Below are positions 57,868-64,000 of a DNA stretch of 64,000 nucleotides, in pieces (the first letter of the stretch is position 1; every line of letters starts with the position of its first letter). Under the pieces are notes generated by a model. That model was given only the letters and a program-made list of their open reading frames with translations. It did no database searches and was not told the DNA's origin. Both the position numbers and the translations under genes were made by a program. This DNA is from Owenia fusiformis. Its lineage: Eukaryota > Annelida > Polychaeta > Sabellida > Oweniidae. The stretch is taken from the NCBI GenBank assembly GCA_903813345.2, contig CAIIXF020000003.1, forward strand, positions 10,064,218 to 10,128,217, in the 5' to 3' direction.

Positions 57868-59757
57868 ACCAAGATGTCAATTGAAAGGGTTCCAAAGCTC
57901 AGTTGGAATCTCAACTTTGTGCTGATTATCGCAGTGTGTTTGGTCTCAAAACGGTATGGAGATTTACGTCAAGGTTACCATGAGACTTTGACTCAATATA
58001 AAGAGCTCAAGGAAGAAACTCGGAAACTTTTGTTGAAATATGAGTCGTCGAAGAATTTTTCATCCGATATTGAAAATTTCATTTCTGAATTCCTAACTGT
58101 AAGAACTAAAAATGATAGCAATGATGCTAATGAAGCAGAGGATGATACACAATATTGCATTAATGAAGATGACGGTATAGAAAAAAAGAATTTGATTTTA
58201 CAGTACGAAGGATCCTCAGTCTGGTGTAGTGGCGACAAACACAGTAATCGCCTTTGTCACTTCAAGAATCTCTGCTATATGCCTAACCATGATGAATTTG
58301 TGTTCTTACATAGTGAAAATAGTGTGTATTTTGGATTACCTAGTGATAGATATAGTCCAACATTATTAGAGACGATATCCATCAAGAATCACTCCTTGGG
58401 ATATTTCAACTACATTGATTTACCGTCAACAGCAGTGAGCAACATTGATGTGGATTTCACTTCCGGAGATTCCCTGTTATTTAAAAGATTTAAACCTGAT
58501 AACCATATGCATATTTTTCACGATGATTTACTTCCATTATTCAACTCTCTAGCTCTCGCGACAAACACAAGCTATAAAAATGAAACATTTTTAGGCACTA
58601 ATATTGTGTTTATCGATCACCATGGTGTTGATATTGAATGGTCAAATGAACTATATAGCATCTTCACAAATCGGGAGATTATTTACAGAAGGAATTTGTC
58701 ACAAACGAAATCCATGGTATGCTTCGAACATGCATACATAGGACTTGCTAAATCTACCACATGGTACCAGTATGGATTTAACGAACCTCAAGGACCATCA
58801 GGAAATCATGTAACTTCTGTTGAAATAAAGCAGTTTACAAATTTTGTGAAAACGCAACTTGATATAAAACCAAGAGTGTCCGATTACCTTGTATTAATCA
58901 GTAGAAAATTCAACAGAAAGATTTTGAATGAAAATGAATTGATTCAGAATTTGGTGACAACTTTCCGAATGAAAGTCATTTCTTTGAGTGTTGAAACTCA
59001 TTCAATTAAACAGATTATCGAAGCGATATCAGTCGCAAAAGTTCTTATTGGAATGCATGGATCGCTGTTAGTTCTTTCAATGTTCCTCCCCCCTGGATCT
59101 CTTCTGTTGGAATTATTCCCTTACGCTGTTCCAGCAAGTGATTACACCCCCTATAAAAATCTTGTTGAAATCCCAGGGATGAATTTGAATTATAAATCGT
59201 GGGAAAATTCAAACCCTGCAAAGACAGTGACATACCCTGACAGGGAACCCTGGGAAGGTGGAATAAATCACCTTGACAACGTCACACAAGATATAATAAA
59301 AAGTTCACTGACAGTGCCACGGCATCTATGCTGCGATAATCCTCATTGGTTATACCGTATCTACCAAGACACTTATGTAAACACACAAGAAATTCTAGAA
59401 ATAATTAAACCCAATATGGAAGGTGATAATTCAAACAATAAAGTTCACTCTTCACCAACATATAATAGATACATTCCTGGACCAGTTCAGGAACTTCACT
59501 GTGACAGGAGAAACAATAAAGTACACATAACAATTGAGCCACCTTGGCAGTTACAATACCTCCCTCTCTCAACAATATTCAAGTATGAACTTCAGATTGA
59601 GACAAAATCATCAACTGGGAGTAAATCAATTGCCTATATCATCACAAAAACTGATTTTAGCATACCAGATTCTGACCCTACTGTTAAGTATGAAATATGG
59701 GCCAGGGCTATTAACTCTGATAATTTAAAGGGGCCATATTTCAGTAGATCTTGTTAA
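57868..59757 (+). CDS. POMGNT2: POMGNT2, protein O-mannose beta-1,4-GlcNAc transferase 2
   Basis: Main exon; the first in-frame ATG after the acceptor is 57874 (MSIERVPKLSW, 627 residues; 639 with exon 52551-52580). The family enzyme is an endoplasmic-reticulum type II glycosyltransferase that adds beta-1,4-GlcNAc to O-mannose, as on alpha-dystroglycan. Seen here (numbered with exon 1): a membrane anchor LNFVLIIAVCLV near residue 25, then a coiled coil to about 70 and a longer acidic linker than in vertebrates. The catalytic region includes VWCSGDKHSNRLCHFKNLCY, RFKPDNHMHIFHDDLLPLF (about 217-235), STTWYQYGFNEPQGP, SDYLVLISRKFNR, LIGMHGSLL (about 403) and LELFPYAVP. PRHLCC and WLYRIYQDT follow. 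The C-terminal 95 or so residues are a fibronectin type III domain. The coding part is almost intronless, as in vertebrates. The frame is intact. AATAAA lies at 60543-60548. Confidence 0.93.
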   Translation, partial: TKMSIERVPKLSWNLNFVLIIAVCLVSKRYGDLRQGYHETLTQYKELKEETRKLLLKYESSKNFSSDIENFISEFLTVRTKNDSNDANEAEDDTQYCINEDDGIEKKNLILQYEGSSVWCSGDKHSNRLCHFKNLCYMPNHDEFVFLHSENSVYFGLPSDRYSPTLLETISIKNHSLGYFNYIDLPSTAVSNIDVDFTSGDSLLFKRFKPDNHMHIFHDDLLPLFNSLALATNTSYKNETFLGTNIVFIDHHGVDIEWSNELYSIFTNREIIYRRNLSQTKSMVCFEHAYIGLAKSTTWYQYGFNEPQGPSGNHVTSVEIKQFTNFVKTQLDIKPRVSDYLVLISRKFNRKILNENELIQNLVTTFRMKVISLSVETHSIKQIIEAISVAKVLIGMHGSLLVLSMFLPPGSLLLELFPYAVPASDYTPYKNLVEIPGMNLNYKSWENSNPAKTVTYPDREPWEGGINHLDNVTQDIIKSSLTVPRHLCCDNPHWLYRIYQDTYVNTQEILEIIKPNMEGDNSNNKVHSSPTYNRYIPGPVQELHCDRRNNKVHITIEPPWQLQYLPLSTIFKYELQIETKSSTGSKSIAYIITKTDFSIPDSDPTVKYEIWARAINSDNLKGPYFSRSC

Positions 59758-59828
59758 ATATTTTTTTGGGAACTACTATAGTAGACCGATAGTCTCTGCT
59801 TCATCTACCAAAGGCAGGACATTATGAG

Positions 59829-59995
59829 CAGGGGTTTTACTAGAATTTCTCACAACAGCCTAAATAAATGAAAACAACAGGCAATATTAATGGAAATCAT
59901 AAATGTAACATTGTAAAGTTGAAAAGTCCCTAAAAACATCAGGCGATTTTGTGAAAACAACCGGAGAAAATTTCCTGCTGCTAATGAAACCCCTG
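59829..59995. mobile_element. 167-bp hAT-like MITE in the POMGNT2 3'UTR
   Basis: Ends CAGGGGTTTTACTAG and (inverted) CTAATGAAACCCCTG, flanked by ATGAG on both sides (59824-59828 and 59996-60000). A truncated relative lies at 5788. The 5-bp duplication and CAGG-type end match the element at 30921-31110. Confidence 0.75.
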
Positions 59996-60589
59996 ATGAG
60001 GATCTTTATTTGAATCTGTCGAGGGGTTGGCAAGTGGTTATTTATAAACTGTAACTTGAGTCGTATTCAGCAAGCTTTGCTTTGTCAAATATGGCAATTT
60101 GAAAATATTTCTCTAAATGTAAATTTCTTAGAATTTTGTACTGTGGTGTGTATATCCACAAAATTCATTTTCCCTATTTTGGTTGATAGAACATTGTAAA
60201 CGATTCTAAGCATTCTATTGTTTATCTTGTGCAATATTGTGTTTTCATGCATTGTTTAATGTACATGTAAGTTTTATAGTTTTAATGTACATGTAAGTTT
60301 TAACGTACATGTAAGTTTTAATGTACATGCAAGTTTGTATGTAAGTTTTTCGAAAACACCCTTCTACTCTATTTAATTTGTGTTGTTTGCAATGTTGTGA
60401 ATAGGTGAACCCCTTGATCTCCAATACTACATGTACTTTTATTCACCTTGATTTTCATTAATTTTGGGATGTTTGATAGATGCCTTGTATAAAGTATGTT
60501 GTGCAATGCTTACTCTCTAAGTGTCTTGTGCAAAACTTCTGAAATAAATATTTTTTATTATATATACTTAATTTTGCTTCCCTTCATTC

Positions 60590-63130
60590 TTTTCACATAT
60601 GGAGGGGTCTATCAAGTGTTCATATAAATGAAGGGGTCTATCACATGTCAGATGTGTATGAATTCATTAATCAAAGATCTTATTTTATAACTTAATACTG
60701 ATAGGATTGTTAAGAAACTGGGGTCTATCAAGTGTTAATATGAATGGAGGGGTCTATCAGGTGGTCATATGAATGGAGGGGTCTATCAGGTGTTCATATG
60801 AATGGAGGGGTCTATCAGGTGTTCATGTGAATGAAAGGGTCTAGCAGGTGTTCATATAAATGGAGAGGTCTATCAGGTGTTCATATGAATGGAGGGGTCT
60901 ACCAAGTGTTCATATGAATGGAGGGGTCTATCAGGTGTTCATATGAATGGAGGGGTCTATCATGTGTTCATATGAATGGAGAGGTCTATCAGGTGTTCAT
61001 ATGAATGGAGGGGTCTATCAGATGTTCATATGAATGGAGGGGTCTATCAAGTGTTCATGAGAATGGAGGGGTCAATCAAGTGTTCATATGAATGGAGGGG
61101 TCTATCAGGTGTTCATATGAATGGAGGGGTCTATCAAGTGTTCATATGAATGGAGGGGTCTATCAGGTGTTCATATGAATGGAGGGGTCTATCAAGTGTT
61201 CATATGAATAAAGGAGTCTATCAAGTGTTCATATGAATAAAGGAGTCTATCAAGTGTTCATATGAATGGAGGGGTCTATCAGGTGTTCATATGCATGGAT
61301 GGGTCTATCAGGTGTTCATATGAATGAAAGGGTCTATCAAGTGTTCATATGAATGGAGGGGTCTATCAAGTGTTCATATGAATGAAGGGGTCTATCAAGT
61401 GTTCATATGAATGGAGGGGTCTATCAGGTGTTCATATGAATGGAGGGGTCTATCAAGTGTTCATGAGAATGGAGGGGTCTATCAAGTGTTCATATGAATG
61501 GAGGGGTCTATCAAGTGTTCATATGAATGAAGGAGACTATCAAGTGTTCATATGAATGGAGGGGTCTATCAAGTGTTCATATGAATGGAGGGGTCTATCA
61601 GGTGTTCATATGAATGGAGTGGTCTATCAAGTGTTCATATGAATGGAGTGGTCTATCAGGTGTTCATATGCATGGAGGGGTCTATCAAGTGTTCATATGA
61701 ATGGAGGGGTCTATCAGGTGTTCATATGAATGGAGTGGTCTATCAAGTGTTCATATGAATGGAGTGGTCTATCAGGTGTTCATATGCATGGATGGGTCTA
61801 TCAAGTGTTCATATGAATGGAGGGGTCTATCAAGTGTTCATATGAATGGAGGGGTCTATCAAGTGTTCATATGAATGGAGGAGGCATATCAAGTGTTCAT
61901 ATGAATGAAGGAGTCTATCAGGTGTTCATATGAATGGAGGGGTCTATCAGGTGTTCATATGAATGGAGGGGTCTATCAGGTGTTCATATGAATGGAGGGG
62001 TCTATCAAGTGTTCATATGAATGGAGGCGTCTATTAGGTGTTCATATGAATGGAGGGGTCTATCAAGTGTTCATGAGAATGGAGGGGTCTATCAAGTGTT
62101 CATATGAATGGAGGGGTCTATCAAGTGTTCATATGAATGAAGGAGACTATCAAGTGTTCATATGAATGGAGGGGTCTATCAAGTGTTCATATGAATGGAG
62201 GGGTCTATCAGGTGTTCATATGAATGGAGTGGTCTATCAAGTGTTCATATGAATGGAGGGGTCTATCAAGTGTTCATATGAATGAAGGAGACTATCAAGT
62301 GTTCATATGAATGGAGGGGTCTATCAAGTGTTCATATGAATGGAGGGGTTTATCAGGTGTTCATGTGAATGGAGTGGTCTATCAAGTGTTCATATGAATG
62401 GAGTGGTCTATCAGGTGTTCATATGCATGGATGGGTCTATCAAGTGTTCATATGAATGGAGGGGTCTATCAAGTGTTCATATGAATGGAGGGGTCTATCA
62501 AGTGTTCATATGAATGGAGGAGGCATATCAAGTGTTCATATGAATGAAGGAGTCTATCAGGTGTTCATATGAATGGAGGGGTCTATCAGGTGTTCATATG
62601 AATGGAGGGGTCTATCAGGTGTTCATATGAATGGAGGGGTCTATCAAGTGTTCATATGAATGGAGGAGGCATATCAAGTGTTCATATGAATGAAGGAGTC
62701 TATCAGGTGTTCATATGAATGGAGGGGTCTATCAGGTGTTCATATGAATGGAGGGGTCTATCAGGTGTTCATATGAATGGAGGGGTCTATCAAGTGTTCA
62801 TATGAATGGAGGGGTCTATTAGGTGTTCATATGAATGGAGGGGTCTATCAAGTGTTCATTGAATGGAATGGTTTATCAGGTATTCAACTGAATTAAAGGA
62901 ATATATCAGGCTTTCATAGGGTCAAAATGGTGTTCATATAAATTTAGGAGTCTACCAGGCGTTCACATGAATGAAGGATTCCATCAGGCGTTCATATGAA
63001 TGCAGGATTTTATAAGGTGTTCATTTGAATGGACGGGTATTATCGTGTGTTCATATATTAAATGGAGGAGACTATCAGGTGTTCATATGAATAGAGGATC
63101 GATAAGGTGTTCATACGAATGGAGATGTTT
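60590..63130 (+). repeat. 29-bp minisatellite, nearly 90 copies
   Basis: Unit of 29 bp: GGGGTCTATCAAGTGTTCAT followed by ATGAATGGA, with a frequent CAGGTG/CAAGTG alternation. Clean between about 60720 and 62860 and degenerate beyond. Rare variants (GGAGGAGGCATATC at about 61877, 62516 and 62662; GGAGACTATC) show block duplication of about 640 bp (22 units). It begins right after the POMGNT2 poly(A) signal. No coding sense. Confidence 0.93.
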
Positions 63131-63146
63131 GATACTAAATGATGTA

Positions 63147-63830
63147 TTATTTATTTATTTTTTCATTCATTTGTTTATTTAAGTGTCACCTATCTAAAAT
63201 AGCCAGCCCTACCTTGGCTTATGAGACACATTTTACATTAATATAGTTACATTTTATACAAATACAAATATAAAATTAGTGCAATTCAGTTCAATATCGT
63301 TATTGATTTTGACTTTTAAGTAAAACGTTTTTCCTTATATAGAATATTTTTTGCAATACTTTCCAAAACATTTAATATATTTTTTATTTTCAAAGATATC
63401 TTTAAAGAAAGTGCCTTTGATTTCCTGAAGAAAAGACTTTCTAGCTGCTGAATACCTTGAACATGTAAATACAAAATGTGATTCATTTTCAATATCATTT
63501 GAGATACAAATTTGGCATTGTCTTTTGTTTACTGGGGTTTTCGGTTGGGTAACTCCCCCGTTTCTATTGCTAATGGAAGTATACCAATTCTTAACTGAGC
63601 TATTAAAGACTTCACCCATTGGCAATGATGATTAAATGTATTAAACTTGACAATCTCCACTGTCCTTTTCAAAGACGTTCTATTGACGGGGATGTAAGCG
63701 ACCTGTAATAAATACTTGTAAGTCACATTATCATCTCAAAATGTTCCATACATTACATAAAAACAATGGAAAATAAATAAAATTGAACGAAGGGGGGGGG
63801 GATGGGGCATGATACTTTATTTCGCAATTT
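63147..63830 (-). pseudogene. truncated LINE 3' end (reverse-transcriptase C-terminus)
   Basis: Minus-strand frames give SLIAQLRIGILPLAIETG then, in another frame, RQCQICISNDIENESHF and FTCSRYSAARKSF. This is the RLGILPLxIETGRY and CxxC...ExHFxxxCxxY segment that closes ORF2 of CR1/jockey-like LINEs. A frameshift near 63540 separates the two parts. The 3' side ends in a TAAA/TGAA-rich tail (63147-63180), as expected for a 5'-truncated insertion. Confidence 0.7.
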
Positions 63831-64000
63831 TTTCACTCGCGCCTTTTCATTTAGCAATTCAATAGTATTAAATTAATTTTCTTTCCATAGAAATTCCAGC
63901 TTTTGTTCTAGCATAAATTGGCTATAAGCTACTCCCCATGCGTTCATTTTGTCCGATCATCGAGCGTCTGCTTTCAACATTAGACATCCGTTCATCAGCT
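63831..64000. other. window end, nothing recognised
   Basis: AT-rich sequence after a G-run at about 63792-63801. No exon visible. Confidence 0.4.

Noticed and set aside
60590-63130. CRISPR-like array (29-bp regular repeats)
   Set aside because: There are no spacers: the units are contiguous tandem copies in animal DNA, so it is a minisatellite.

Overview
This is AT-rich animal nuclear DNA. The genes have GT-AG introns, and more than half of the window is introns, satellites and inverted-repeat transposons. The gene families (ZC3H3, POMGNT2, a rhodopsin-class GPCR, a P-element/THAP9-like transposase gene) and the density of small inverted-repeat elements suggest a marine invertebrate such as an ambulacrarian, lancelet or mollusc. 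I cannot name the species. All exon models below come from reading splice signals, codon phase and protein similarity by eye. No RNA evidence was used.

Layout. (1) 1-17.1 kb, minus strand: a ZC3H3 orthologue (nuclear CCCH zinc-finger, mRNA 3'-end and export factor) with nine phase-consistent exons encoding 958 residues. Its last zinc-finger exons are not found. A 572-residue zinc-finger-like protein of an apparently expanded, possibly transposon-derived family lies downstream on the same strand. (2) 17.1-24.3 kb: ZC3H3 promoter side, complex tandem repeats and hairpin elements. (3) 24.3-25.3 kb, plus strand: an intronless class A GPCR lacking the aminergic Asp3.32. (4) 27.3-41.2 kb, minus strand: a P-element-like transposase gene of six exons and about 1,400 codons. 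Its C-terminal motif has been amplified into 16 tandem 37-residue repeats, and one of its exons is partly duplicated in 150-bp steps. (5) 38.8-45.8 kb: two large foldback elements. One sits in intron 1 of the transposase gene. The other is built of 383-bp subrepeats and carries a nested hAT-type MITE with a perfect 8-bp target duplication. (6) 47.5-57.3 kb: two arrays of one 167-bp satellite in opposite orientation, about 12 and 28 copies. Between them are an unrecognised minus-strand gene end, a decayed restriction-like-endonuclease LINE fragment, and a probable first exon of POMGNT2. (7) 57.9-59.8 kb, plus strand: the main POMGNT2 exon (GT61-type O-mannose beta-1,4-GlcNAc transferase). If the first exon is right, the 28-copy satellite lies inside its intron 1. 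(8) 60.6-63.1 kb: a 29-bp minisatellite of nearly 90 copies. (9) 63.1-63.8 kb: a truncated LINE 3' end.

The host genes are not an operon or pathway. The most unusual item is the transposase gene: a long intact reading frame with a lineage-specific repeat tail, no THAP domain and a substitution at the expected first catalytic position, which suggests a domesticated or rapidly evolving transposase-derived gene.
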